From NCBI RefSeq assembly GCF_001305575.3, contig NZ_CP012373.2, positions 1,116,001 through 1,180,000 of the forward strand: 64,000 bases of DNA, given 5' to 3'. Below the pieces are notes generated by a model. That model ran no database searches and was not told the DNA's origin. It saw only the letters and a program-made list of their open reading frames with translations. Made by a program: the position numbers and the translations under genes. This DNA is from Beggiatoa leptomitoformis (lineage in GTDB: Bacteria > Pseudomonadota > Gammaproteobacteria > Beggiatoales > Beggiatoaceae). Positions 1 to 8,645 of this stretch are shown piece by piece; the first letter of the stretch is position 1; each line of letters begins with the position of its first letter.

Positions 1-186
1 GGATGGCGAATGAAAAAGATGGATAACACCATTTCCAGCGATAGTACCCATAGCAGCTTGGCAAGCAAGCACGGGGAAATTTTTAGAAATATAAGAATAT
101 CAATGAATAAATAAATTCACCCTTACATTTTTCAACCTAAAAAGGCTACACTAAGCCCCATTTTTCCTGCACGCCCATTTGCTACC

Positions 187-3100
187 ATGTCCCGTTTTAT
201 TCACCTTCGTTGCCACACAGAATACTCTCTTGTCGATAGCCTTATTCGTCTTAAGGGCTTGATTAAAGCGGTAGAAAAGGCAGAAATGCCCGCCGTTGCA
301 ATGACCGACCTGAATAATTTATTCGGACTCGTCAAATTCGTTAAAACCGCACAATCCGCAGGCATAAAACCCATTGCAGGCGTTGATGCGTTCATCCTAC
401 ATCCCAGCGGTGAAAGCTCCCGTATTTTACTACTTTGCCAAGATAAACAAGGCTATAAAAATATCACTCGCCTTGTTTCCGATGCCTACATCAAAGGACA
501 ACAAAAAGGTGTTCCCTATATTCATTGGGATTGGTTAGTCGGTGCAACAGAAGGATTAATCGCCCTATCGGGTGGACTATATGGCAATATTGGACAAGCC
601 TTAATCAATGGAAATACCAACGTTGCCCAACAACATCTAAACGCATGGAAAACACTGTTTCCTGACAGATTTTATATAGAACTCATGCGTACAGGGCGCG
701 TTAACGAAGAAACTTATCTACATGCTGCGGTTGAACTAGCCTTAGCAACACAAACGCCCGTTGTTGCGACCAATGACGTATGCTTTTTAGACAAAAGCGA
801 TTTTGATGCGCATGAAATCCGCGTGTGCATACATGAAGGGCGCACCATTACCGACCCCAACCGTCCCAAAAATTACAGCCCCGAACAATACTTACGCACG
901 CCCGAAGAAATGGCGGAATTATTCTCAGATATTCCAGAAGCAATTGAAAATACATGGCAACTTGCACAACGCTGCAATATAGAACTCTCTCTCGGTAAAC
1001 CTTTTTTACCCCTGTTCCCTATTCCCGAAGGCAAAAACATGGATGAATTTTTCCGTGAGCAAGCCGCGCGTGGATTAGAAGAACGCATGTTAAAACAATT
1101 TGATAGCCATTCAGCTGATTTCGCCAAACAGCGCAAACCCTACGATGAACGCTTACAAATCGAGCTAGACGTTATTATCAACATGGGGTTTCCCGGCTAT
1201 TTTTTAATCGTTGCTGACTTTATTCAATGGGCAAAAGATAACAACATTCCCGTTGGACCGGGGCGCGGTTCAGGTGCAGGCTCACTGGTTGCATACGCCT
1301 TAAAAATAACAGATTTAGACCCATTACCCTACGATTTACTGTTTGAACGATTTTTAAATCCTGAACGGGTATCCATGCCCGACTTTGATATTGATTTTTG
1401 CATGGAAGGACGAGATACCGTTATTCGCTATGTCGCAGATAAATATGGACATGATAAAGTTTCCCAAATTATTACCTATGGCACAATGGCAGCAAAAGCC
1501 GTCGTGCGCGACGTAGGACGTGTACTCGACCATCCCTATGGATTTGTGGATAAAATTGCCAAACTAATTCCCTTTGAAATCGGAATTACACTAGAAAAAG
1601 CCTTAGAAGTAGAAGAAACCTTACGCACTCGCTATGAACAAGAAGAAGAAGTCCGTGAACTCATTGATATGGGTAGGAAATTAGAAGGATTAACCCGTAA
1701 CGTAGGTAAACATGCGGGGGGGGTCGTTATCTCTCCCTCCGTTTTAACCGATTTTTCCCCACTATATTGTGAAGAAAAAGAAGGCGGTTTAGTCACCCAA
1801 TTTGATAAAAGTGATGTGGAAGAAGCGGGTTTGGTCAAGTTCGACTTTTTAGGCTTGCGGACGCTAACGATTATTAAATGGGCATTAGAAATTATTAATT
1901 CCTACATCGATACCCCATTAGACATCATACAAATCCCGCTAGATGATGCCCCCACTTATGATTTATTAAAAAAAGCCAATACAACCGCCGTGTTTCAATT
2001 GGAATCGCGCGGTATGAAAGAATTAATCAAACGCCTACAACCCGATTGTTTTGAAGATATTGTTGCGTTAGTCGCGCTATTTCGCCCAGGCCCTTTACAA
2101 TCAGGCATGGTAGATGATTTTATTAATCGGAAGCATGGACGGGAAAAAATAGAATACTTACATGCAGATTTAGATAATAACCAAGGGCTTGTCGGGATTC
2201 TTAAGCCAACGTATGGGGTTATTGTTTATCAAGAGCAAGTAATGCAAATTGCACAGGTTTTGTCAGGCTACACACTAGGCGGTGCGGACTTATTACGCCG
2301 CGCAATGGGGAAGAAAAAGCCTGAAGAAATGGCAAAACAACGCACAGGTTTCATCGATGGTGCGGTAACTAATCAAATTAAAGCAGATACAGCAGGTTAT
2401 GTATTTGACTTAGTGGAAAAATTTGCAGGCTATGGATTTAATAAATGTCTCACGGGTGAAACCCTCATTGCTGACCCCAACACCGGTGAATTGCACCGCA
2501 TAGAACAGCTTTATCAACACGGTTTAAGCCACGTTCTAAGCCTACAAACCGATAAGAAAATTGGCAAAAGCCATGTAGTGCAAGTAATGGAAAACGGTAT
2601 AAAACCTGTTTTCACCCTCACGACCAGCACGGGCAAACAGGTTACAGCAACGGCTAATCATCCTTTTTTAACCGCTAATGGCTGGCAAGCCCTAGAACAG
2701 CTACAGGCAGGGCAACATATCGCCGCCCCCAGCTACTTACCCCTTGCAGGACAAGAAACCGCTGACGAATCCCAGTTAAACGACCTTGCCAATGAAACAA
2801 CTGCATTTCCATCCACCGTTTTCCGTCTAAATCAACCCTGTTTAGCCCTTTTACTGGGTAAATACAGCATAAAATTTGGTAATAATCAGTCTTTTTTTAT
2901 CGTTAAATCGTTAATACTAGCCCATCAACTACAACATTTACTCCTGCGCTTTGCCATCGTTAGCCAAATTACAACAGATTTAGAAAGTTATCGCGTGCAA
3001 TGTTTAGGGCAACCGTCGCTTGCACAACTTAACAGCACACAAACGCGAAATAATACATTCACGCCCGATATTTTTTGGGAAGAAATTATCAGCATCATAC

Positions 3101-4398
3101 CTGTTGGTAATGCAATGACTTATGATTTAGAAGTGGACGACACGCATAATTTTATTGCCAATGATTTAATTGTTCACAACTCCCACTCTGCTGCTTACGC
3201 ACTGATTTCCTATCAAACTGCGTGGCTAAAAGCCCATCATCCTGCGGCCTTTATGGCGGCGGTGTTATCCTCCGACATGGATAACACTGATAAAGTTGTA
3301 ATGTTGATTGATGCGTGCCGTGAAATGGGGTTAAAGGTTTTACCGCCGCATGTTAATGAATCTGAATATAAATTTACGGTTACTGATGACCAAAATCGAG
3401 CTATTTGTTATGGGTTGGGCGCGATTAAAGGCGTTGGTGAGGGCGCGTTAGAAGGCATTATTAATGAACGTAATAAAAACGGAAAATTTAAGGATTTATT
3501 TGAGTTTTGTCGGCGTGTGGATTTACGCAAAGCCAATCGGCGGGTTTTAGAAGCCTTAACCAAAGCAGGTGCATTGGATAAACTTGCACCAAATCGTGCT
3601 GTTATGAGCGCGTCATTGGACACAGCGATAAAACTGGCAGAACGCCATGTTGCAAATAGTAGTATCGGACAAAATGATATTTTTGGTATGAGTGGCGCGC
3701 CTAAAACGACGGATGAACCTGATAATCCACCCTTTATTGATGTTGCTGATTGGTCAGAGATTGAACGCTTAGAAGGGGAAAAAGACAGTTTAGGTTTGTA
3801 TTTAAGCGGACATCCTATTAATCAATATCTTGCTGAAATTAGTCAATTAGTTCCAACACGTTTATCCGCAGTTCGCCCAACAGATAAATATCAAACGGCA
3901 AAAGTTGCAGGTTTAATCATTGGTGTCCGCACGATAAATAGCCGACGGGGGCGCATGGCCTCTTTAACCTTAGATGACAATACGGCTCGTTTAGATGTTT
4001 TAGTTTATTCAGAGATTTATAACGCCGCTAAAGATAAATTGGCAAAAGATTGTTTGCTGATTGCTGAGGGTGAAATTCGCGACGATGATTTTACAGGTGG
4101 TTATAGTATGACGGCGACAACGGTTTTAACGTTAGCAGAAGCCCGTGAAACCTATGCTCGCCATTTAACGATGAGTATTTATCCTGAACAGGCTAAAAAT
4201 AATGCGTTAGTCCAATCGCTGATAGATATTTTAAACCCCCATAGACAAGGACAAGTTCCTGTTTGGATTGAATACATGCGCACCGATGCAAAAGTTGATA
4301 TTCAACTGGGACAAGCGTGGAAAATCAAACCGAGTGACGCGCTGGTTACGCAGCTAAAGGCGTTGATTGGCGAAAAGAATGTGCGAATAATTTATTGA
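187..4398 (+). CDS. dnaE: DNA polymerase III alpha subunit with in-frame intein
   Basis: This is the replicative DNA polymerase catalytic subunit. The N-terminal PHP domain opens with HLRCHTEYSLVDS. The catalytic palm carries PDFDIDF with aspartates at residues 399, 401 and 403, matching the E. coli Asp401/Asp403 region. The host protein is interrupted after YGFNK and resumes at SHSAAYALISYQ, a block that is contiguous in other DnaE proteins. The 1403-aa reading frame minus the 245-aa insert (residues 754-998) leaves 1158 aa, the normal DnaE length, so the insert must be removed by protein splicing. The C-terminal OB-fold and tau-binding region is intact. The start is the first ATG that gives the usual N-terminus; no strong ribosome binding site is visible. 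The identification is secure. Confidence 0.97.
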   Translation: MSRFIHLRCHTEYSLVDSLIRLKGLIKAVEKAEMPAVAMTDLNNLFGLVKFVKTAQSAGIKPIAGVDAFILHPSGESSRILLLCQDKQGYKNITRLVSDAYIKGQQKGVPYIHWDWLVGATEGLIALSGGLYGNIGQALINGNTNVAQQHLNAWKTLFPDRFYIELMRTGRVNEETYLHAAVELALATQTPVVATNDVCFLDKSDFDAHEIRVCIHEGRTITDPNRPKNYSPEQYLRTPEEMAELFSDIPEAIENTWQLAQRCNIELSLGKPFLPLFPIPEGKNMDEFFREQAARGLEERMLKQFDSHSADFAKQRKPYDERLQIELDVIINMGFPGYFLIVADFIQWAKDNNIPVGPGRGSGAGSLVAYALKITDLDPLPYDLLFERFLNPERVSMPDFDIDFCMEGRDTVIRYVADKYGHDKVSQIITYGTMAAKAVVRDVGRVLDHPYGFVDKIAKLIPFEIGITLEKALEVEETLRTRYEQEEEVRELIDMGRKLEGLTRNVGKHAGGVVISPSVLTDFSPLYCEEKEGGLVTQFDKSDVEEAGLVKFDFLGLRTLTIIKWALEIINSYIDTPLDIIQIPLDDAPTYDLLKKANTTAVFQLESRGMKELIKRLQPDCFEDIVALVALFRPGPLQSGMVDDFINRKHGREKIEYLHADLDNNQGLVGILKPTYGVIVYQEQVMQIAQVLSGYTLGGADLLRRAMGKKKPEEMAKQRTGFIDGAVTNQIKADTAGYVFDLVEKFAGYGFNKCLTGETLIADPNTGELHRIEQLYQHGLSHVLSLQTDKKIGKSHVVQVMENGIKPVFTLTTSTGKQVTATANHPFLTANGWQALEQLQAGQHIAAPSYLPLAGQETADESQLNDLANETTAFPSTVFRLNQPCLALLLGKYSIKFGNNQSFFIVKSLILAHQLQHLLLRFAIVSQITTDLESYRVQCLGQPSLAQLNSTQTRNNTFTPDIFWEEIISIIPVGNAMTYDLEVDDTHNFIANDLIVHNSHSAAYALISYQTAWLKAHHPAAFMAAVLSSDMDNTDKVVMLIDACREMGLKVLPPHVNESEYKFTVTDDQNRAICYGLGAIKGVGEGALEGIINERNKNGKFKDLFEFCRRVDLRKANRRVLEALTKAGALDKLAPNRAVMSASLDTAIKLAERHVANSSIGQNDIFGMSGAPKTTDEPDNPPFIDVADWSEIERLEGEKDSLGLYLSGHPINQYLAEISQLVPTRLSAVRPTDKYQTAKVAGLIIGVRTINSRRGRMASLTLDDNTARLDVLVYSEIYNAAKDKLAKDCLLIAEGEIRDDDFTGGYSMTATTVLTLAEARETYARHLTMSIYPEQAKNNALVQSLIDILNPHRQGQVPVWIEYMRTDAKVDIQLGQAWKIKPSDALVTQLKALIGEKNVRIIY
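2446..3180 (+). other. Intein within DnaE (245 aa)
   Basis: The segment starts with Cys (CLTGETLIADPNTGE, block A) and ends with IVHN directly before an extein Ser. That is the usual Cys1 ... His-Asn / Ser+1 splicing chemistry. Block B is TATANHPFL with the TxxH signature, and block F is MTYDLEVDDTHNFIANDLI. A Hint domain alone needs about 140 residues, so roughly 100 extra residues lie in the middle. They include VKSLILAHQLQHLLLRFAIVS, which resembles the region after the LAGLIDADG motifs of DOD homing endonucleases, but no intact LAGLIDADG motif is visible. It is therefore probably a splicing-competent intein with a decayed endonuclease. The insertion point is four residues downstream of the cyanobacterial split-DnaE intein site (AEY/CFN). 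Confidence 0.93.
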
Positions 4399-4576
4399 GA
4401 TTAATAAAAAATTGTCTGAATCAGAATGCTCAGGACGGATGACACTTTGATAATTATAATCTATTGATTATTAAATAATTTAACGATTTTCATCACTCGG
4501 TAAATTCTGCTTTAGACAGGTTTTAATATTTAATGGGTAATTATCACTTAACTTTTTAAAAATTATGTATAAAAAT

Positions 4577-4596
4577 AAAATAGCTAAAGCTATTTT
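4577..4596. repeat. Perfect 9-bp inverted repeat upstream of rlmI
   Basis: AAAATAGCT-AA-AGCTATTTT lies just upstream of the predicted rlmI -10 element. It could be an operator or a chance A/T-rich palindrome; no regulator can be named. Confidence 0.35.
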
Positions 4597-4604
4597 ACGT
4601 CACC

Positions 4605-4613
4605 TGTTATAAT
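4605..4613 (+). promoter_or_regulatory. Extended -10 promoter of rlmI
   Basis: TGTTATAAT is a perfect TGn extended -10 with a consensus TATAAT. It lies 39 bases before the rlmI start, which fits a leader of about 30 nt. No convincing -35 is seen at 17 bp, as is common for extended -10 promoters. Confidence 0.5.
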
Positions 4614-4652
4614 TCCATTCCTTTCTGCTACTTTTCCCGCCTGATTTATACT

Positions 4653-5849
4653 ATGTCATTAACCCCTATTTTTTTAAGAAAACATGCCGACCGCCGCTTA
4701 CGAGCAGGTCATTTATGGATTTATAGCAACGAAGTTGATACCGTTAAATCGCCACTCACCAGTTTTAGCGCGGGACAAGCTGTTATTATTCATACAGCAG
4801 ATGAAAAACCTATCGGTACAGGTTATATCAATCCCCATTCGCTGATTTGCGTCCGTATTGTCAGTCGTGACCCACAAATAACCTTAAGCCGTTCTTTACT
4901 AGTGCATCGGTTGAACATCGCGCTATCTCTACGAGAACGTTTATTTAAAAAACCTTTTTACCGCCTCGTTTTTGGAGAAGGGGATTATTTATCGGGTTTA
5001 ATTGTTGACCGTTTTGATGACGTGTTGGTTGTGCAAATTACAACGGCAGGCATGGAATTAGTAAAACAAGAGGTTATCGAGGCATTAGATAAAGTTTTAC
5101 AACCACGTGCGATTGTATTACGCAATGATACAGGTTCACGCTTGTTAGAAGGGTTGGAAAATTACGTAGAAGTGGTAAAGGGAACATTGCCCAAAAATGT
5201 TTTTATAGAAGAAAATGGCGTTAAATTTCACGTGCCTGTATTAGAAGGGCAGAAAACAGGTTGGTTTTATGACCATCGGCAAAACCGTGCGGAATTTACA
5301 CGTTATGTGCAAGGTTTGCGGGTGTTAGATGTGTTTAGCTACTGCGGCGCGTGGGGCATTCAGGCTGCTGTTGCTGGTGCAAGTGATGTGTTGTGTGTGG
5401 ATAGTTCGGAAAGAGCATTAACGTGGCTAAAAAATAATGCTGAATTGAATGGTGTCGCTGACCGTGTCAAAACGGCTCAAGGCGACGCATTTGAGCTATT
5501 GCGCCATTTACGGCAAGAAGGGGAAAAGTTTGATGTGATTGTCTTAGACCCTCCAGCGTTTATCAAACGGCGTAAGGACCAAAAAGCAGGAGAGCAGGCT
5601 TATCATCGCATTAATCAAATGGCGACCCAATTATTAAGTCGCGAAGGAATTTTAGTTTCTGCTTCTTGTTCACTGCATCTTGCACGGGAAACGTTAATGG
5701 AAGTGGTGCGGTCAACAGGGCGACACATAGACCGTCACGTACAAATCTTAGGGCAAGGACATCAAGCGGCTGACCATCCCATTCATCCTGCGATTCCTGA
5801 AACGGATTATTTAAAGGCCTTATTTTGTCGGATTTTACCGAGCGGGTAA
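4653..5849 (+). CDS. rlmI: 23S rRNA (cytosine-C5) methyltransferase RlmI
   Basis: This 398-aa protein matches the RlmI/YccW family, which methylates C1962 of 23S rRNA using S-adenosylmethionine. The N-terminal PUA-type RNA-binding region begins LRKHADRRLRAGHLWIYSNEV. A Rossmann methyltransferase domain follows with the SAM-binding stretch LDVFSYCGAWG, motif IV DPPAF (residues 299-303) and motif VI SASCS with the catalytic Cys339. The length is typical of the family. It appears monocistronic, with its own extended -10 promoter upstream and a hairpin downstream. The start gives the family N-terminus. Confidence 0.95.
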   Translation: MSLTPIFLRKHADRRLRAGHLWIYSNEVDTVKSPLTSFSAGQAVIIHTADEKPIGTGYINPHSLICVRIVSRDPQITLSRSLLVHRLNIALSLRERLFKKPFYRLVFGEGDYLSGLIVDRFDDVLVVQITTAGMELVKQEVIEALDKVLQPRAIVLRNDTGSRLLEGLENYVEVVKGTLPKNVFIEENGVKFHVPVLEGQKTGWFYDHRQNRAEFTRYVQGLRVLDVFSYCGAWGIQAAVAGASDVLCVDSSERALTWLKNNAELNGVADRVKTAQGDAFELLRHLRQEGEKFDVIVLDPPAFIKRRKDQKAGEQAYHRINQMATQLLSREGILVSASCSLHLARETLMEVVRSTGRHIDRHVQILGQGHQAADHPIHPAIPETDYLKALFCRILPSG

Positions 5850-5892
5850 ATCGGCATTGTTTGAGTTAGACTAAAATACGCACGGAATTAAT

Positions 5893-5944
5893 ACGGATAC
5901 CACCGTTTAACGCGGCGTTATCCGTTTGTGTAACGGGTTTTTTT
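5893..5944 (+). terminator. Terminator after rlmI
   Basis: The arms ACGGATACCACCG and CGGCGTTATCCGT form an imperfect 13-bp stem with a 7-nt loop; two internal positions mismatch. A run of seven T follows about 12 nt later. The stem sequence recurs in other terminators of the window, at 48562 and partly at 30564. Confidence 0.6.
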
Positions 5945-5997
5945 GAAACAGCGCAAAATTCGAAATCCGACAAATTTTAGGGTTAAAACCTATTAAG

Positions 5998-6558
5998 TTA
6001 TTCGGATAATTGCTGTTTTAACAAAGCATCAATCGTTGTAATCAATTGTGGGTCATCTGGTTTAACACGGCTAGAATAGCTGCCAACTAATTTTCCTTGT
6101 CTATCTAAAAGATATTTATGGAAATTCCAGCGTGGATATTCTTCTGCCAAACTGGCTAACAGTTGGTAAAATGGATGTGGATTTTTTTCGCTAACGCTCA
6201 TTTTTTCAAACATAGGAAATTCTACACCGTAGGTTAAACGGCAAAAACTCTGAATTTCTTGTTCACTGCCCGGTTCTTGTCCACCAAAATCATTGGAAGG
6301 AAAGCCCAATACAACAAGCCCTTGTTCTCGATATTGACGATAGAGTGCTTCTAAGCCCTCATATTGTGGGGTAAAACCGCATTTGCTGGCAGTATTGACA
6401 ATCAACACAACTTTTCCTTGATAGGCTTCGCACAGATTAATGGTTTTATCACCTGTTAAGGGACGTACATCAAAATCTAAAGTTTTTGGGCATGCCGCTA
6501 GAGTGCTTGAAGGCAGGGCATAAAGCATAAATAATGTGGGGAATAAAAACTTGTTCAT
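5998..6558 (-). CDS. Periplasmic glutathione peroxidase family protein
   Basis: This 186-aa thiol peroxidase of the glutathione peroxidase/BtuE family should reduce hydroperoxides. A signal peptide is evident (MNKFLFPTLFMLYALPSSTLAA), so it probably works in the periplasm. The peroxidatic residue is Cys60 (SKCGFTPQ), not selenocysteine. The catalytic triad is completed by Gln94 (FGGQEPG) and Trp144-Asn145 (RWNFHKYL). Bacterial Cys-type members generally use thioredoxin rather than glutathione. It converges with rlmI and is divergent from serC, so it is probably a single-gene unit. An export signal is less common than the cytoplasmic form. Confidence 0.92.
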   Translation of the reverse strand: MNKFLFPTLFMLYALPSSTLAACPKTLDFDVRPLTGDKTINLCEAYQGKVVLIVNTASKCGFTPQYEGLEALYRQYREQGLVVLGFPSNDFGGQEPGSEQEIQSFCRLTYGVEFPMFEKMSVSEKNPHPFYQLLASLAEEYPRWNFHKYLLDRQGKLVGSYSSRVKPDDPQLITTIDALLKQQLSE

Positions 6559-6662
6559 ATCTAACCTCGTTTGTGTAACTGGTTTTTGTTCACCATTGAT
6601 ATAGCCAAGTAAGGCGGTTTTTCAATAGGATTTCATTCATTTGTTTTTTTAAGGATAGTTTC

Positions 6663-7748
6663 ATGATGTCACGCCCTTATAATTTTAGTGCAGGTCCTGC
6701 GATGATACCGATGGCGGTATTAGAACAAGCGCAAGCGGAGTTGTTAGATTGGCGCGGTACGGGCATGTCAGTGATGGAAATGAGCCATCGAGGAAAAGAA
6801 TTTACCCAAATTGCCGAAGAGGCGGATGCTGATTTACGCGAGTTGCTCGCCATTCCCACAAATTATCGAGTGATGTTTTTACAGGGCGGTGCATCCAGCC
6901 AGTTTTCTATGATTCCATTGAATTTATTGTGTGGTAAAACCCAAGCGGATTATTTTAATACGGGCATTTGGTCACAAAAAGCCATTGCAGAAGCAAAACG
7001 TTATTGCAGTGTTAATATTGTAACAGATTCAACAGCTAATAAATTTACAACTATTGCTGACCCCACGACATGGTTATTAAATCCTGATGCAGCTTATGTG
7101 CATTATGCGGCTAATGAAACCATTAACGGTTTAGAAATGCATACGCCGCCCGATGTTGGCAATGTGCCTTTAATCACAGATATGTCATCGACCATTTTGT
7201 CACGTCCGATAGATGTCAGCCGTTTTGCGGCGATTTATGCGGGCGCACAAAAAAATATTGGTCCTGCGGGCTTAACTGTGGTGATTGTGCGAGAGGATTT
7301 ACTAGGGCAAGCCTTACCCTTTACGCCAACAATGTTTAATTACAAAGTGATGGCGGATGAGAACTCTATGTATAACACCCCGCCTACTTATACATGGTAT
7401 TTAGCAGGGTTGGTATTTAAATGGTTGAAAGAACAGGGTGGATTGGTAGCGATGGGAAAACAGAACCAGCACAAATCCCAATTATTATATCAAGCAATTG
7501 ATGGCTCTGATTTCTATAATAATGCGATAGACCATCGTTATCGTTCATGGATGAACATCCCGTTTACTTTAGCAGATGAAGCCTTAGAAAAACCCTTTTT
7601 AGCAGCGGCAAAACAGGCAGGCTTATTAGCCTTAGCGGGACATAGAACGGTGGGCGGATTGCGTGCGAGTATTTACAATGCAATGCCCGAGGCTGGGGTA
7701 TGTGCCTTAATTAGCTTTATGCAGGCTTTTGAAAAAAGTCACGGTTAG
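6663..7748 (+). CDS. serC: Phosphoserine aminotransferase
   Basis: This PLP-dependent transaminase makes 3-phosphoserine in serine synthesis and the 4-phosphohydroxy-threonine step of pyridoxine synthesis. It is 361 aa, the usual length, and starts with the family motif RPYNFSAGPAMIP. The PLP-binding lysine lies in GAQKNIGPAG at about residue 196, close to E. coli Lys198. Two adjacent ATG codons occur at 6663 and 6666. AAGGA at 6651 is 7 nt from the first, which favours 6663. A strong terminator follows directly, so the gene is its own unit. Confidence 0.97.
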   Translation: MMSRPYNFSAGPAMIPMAVLEQAQAELLDWRGTGMSVMEMSHRGKEFTQIAEEADADLRELLAIPTNYRVMFLQGGASSQFSMIPLNLLCGKTQADYFNTGIWSQKAIAEAKRYCSVNIVTDSTANKFTTIADPTTWLLNPDAAYVHYAANETINGLEMHTPPDVGNVPLITDMSSTILSRPIDVSRFAAIYAGAQKNIGPAGLTVVIVREDLLGQALPFTPTMFNYKVMADENSMYNTPPTYTWYLAGLVFKWLKEQGGLVAMGKQNQHKSQLLYQAIDGSDFYNNAIDHRYRSWMNIPFTLADEALEKPFLAAAKQAGLLALAGHRTVGGLRASIYNAMPEAGVCALISFMQAFEKSHG

Positions 7749-7757
7749 AAACACGTT

Positions 7758-7792
7758 TCCCATGCTGATTAACGCATGGGAGCGGTTTTTTA
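7758..7792 (+). terminator. Rho-independent terminator of serC
   Basis: A perfect 8-bp stem TCCCATGC / GCATGGGA with an 8-nt loop is followed by GCGG and seven T. It starts 10 nt after the serC stop. Confidence 0.88.
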
Positions 7793-7802
7793 AGAATAGG
7801 TT

Positions 7803-8237
7803 TTAACGACAATTACTGGGTAAATAATTTCCATCAATCGCCTCAGCGGCAGGGATTCCATCAGTAGTACAATCCCACTCGCTCTGACTGACATTGTAAA
7901 CATTCCTGAGTTTTTTCCCACCCAATTCTGCACTGCCAGACTTCATTGTTGCTTGGATGTAATAATGCGTATCATCGATGACACCTGTTTCCACATAACT
8001 GGTATAAATCCCCATTGTTTTAACCCCTGGTAACATCGATAAAGCAGGCCAAACACTCCATGTTCCATGATATTCCACCAATGGCGTTTTTAACCCCGCC
8101 ATCAGTTGGATTGCATCGGCCACTTTTGCCCGTGTTGTATAATCTCGATAAATTGGATATGCAATAGAGGCTAATACTCCAATAATGGCAACAACAATCA
8201 TTAACTCAATAATACTAAAACCTTGTTGCGTTTTCAT
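7803..8237 (-). CDS. Type IVa major pilin-like protein
   Basis: This 144-aa prepilin has a short leader MKTQQG followed by FSIIELMIVVAIIGVLASIAY. The prepilin peptidase site is therefore G6/F7, and the conserved Glu is Glu11 (mature position 5). The hydrophobic N-terminal helix builds the pilus core. Two C-terminal cysteines (WDCTTD ... PSNCR) probably form the disulfide loop typical of type IVa pilins. ARVADAIQL-like wording (RAKVADAIQLMAGLK) matches PilA-type pilins. AGGAGA lies before the start. The long upstream gap contains a sigma-54-type element. No pilus assembly genes are nearby, as is usual for major pilin loci. A minor pilin cannot be excluded. Confidence 0.92.
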   Translation of the reverse strand: MKTQQGFSIIELMIVVAIIGVLASIAYPIYRDYTTRAKVADAIQLMAGLKTPLVEYHGTWSVWPALSMLPGVKTMGIYTSYVETGVIDDTHYYIQATMKSGSAELGGKKLRNVYNVSQSEWDCTTDGIPAAEAIDGNYLPSNCR

Positions 8238-8310
8238 AATTATCTCCTGAGTCTTACATTAAACGGGTTGACTTTCATGTACTTAATTACAATCCCGCTT
8301 CCCATTTACC

Positions 8311-8325
8311 GCACATATTGTGCCA
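8311..8325 (-). promoter_or_regulatory. Sigma-54 (RpoN)-type promoter for the pilin
   Basis: Read on the minus strand the element is TGGCAC-N5-GTGCG: the -24 GG box is perfect and the -12 GC is present with the right spacing. Transcription would begin near 8299, giving a leader of about 60 nt to the pilin start at 8237. Major pilin genes in gammaproteobacteria are commonly RpoN/PilR-dependent, which supports the call. Confidence 0.6.
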
Positions 8326-8488
8326 ATGGATATTCCTTGTTATTTTTTTCTTATCTTCTGTTTTATATGTAATTTTATACAGGTTACATAAGGGAAAACC
8401 ACTAAGCACTTAACTGCAAGACGAGTGTATGCTGGAAATCAACAGTTTTTGTTGAAAAACAACAAGTCTGTTACACAGGCGCACACGA

Positions 8489-8502
8489 CCACCCATGGGT
8501 GG
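8489..8502. repeat. 14-bp perfect palindrome
   Basis: CCACCCATGGGTGG is self-complementary over its whole length and GC-rich in an A/T-rich gap. It is a candidate operator for either divergent gene; no regulator is identifiable. Confidence 0.35.
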
Positions 8503-8645
8503 CTATATCATCTGCTTAATGATAATTAATTGAAGTTTTTATTTTTTATAGTTTGTAGATAATAGGGTATCGCGCCATAAGATATCCACTTACCTCCACC
8601 AGTTTATTTCCTCTTTTTTTACTCTCATGAACCAAAGCAAAACCT

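Larger units (their letters stand above)
8238..8645. other. Intergenic region between pilin and ABC exporter
   Basis: This 408-bp divergent region holds the pilin ribosome binding site (8240-8250), a sigma-54-like promoter (8311-8325) and a perfect 14-bp palindrome (8489-8502). No RNA gene or additional reading frame was recognised. Confidence 0.6.

Noticed and set aside
1-110. Minus-strand open stretch reading FPVLACQAAMGTIAGNGVIHLF that runs off the window start
   Set aside because: It looks protein-like, but an in-frame TGA lies upstream, no convincing start or ribosome binding site is present, and only about 30 codons are visible. It may be the start of a neighbouring gene or a remnant; no family was recognised.
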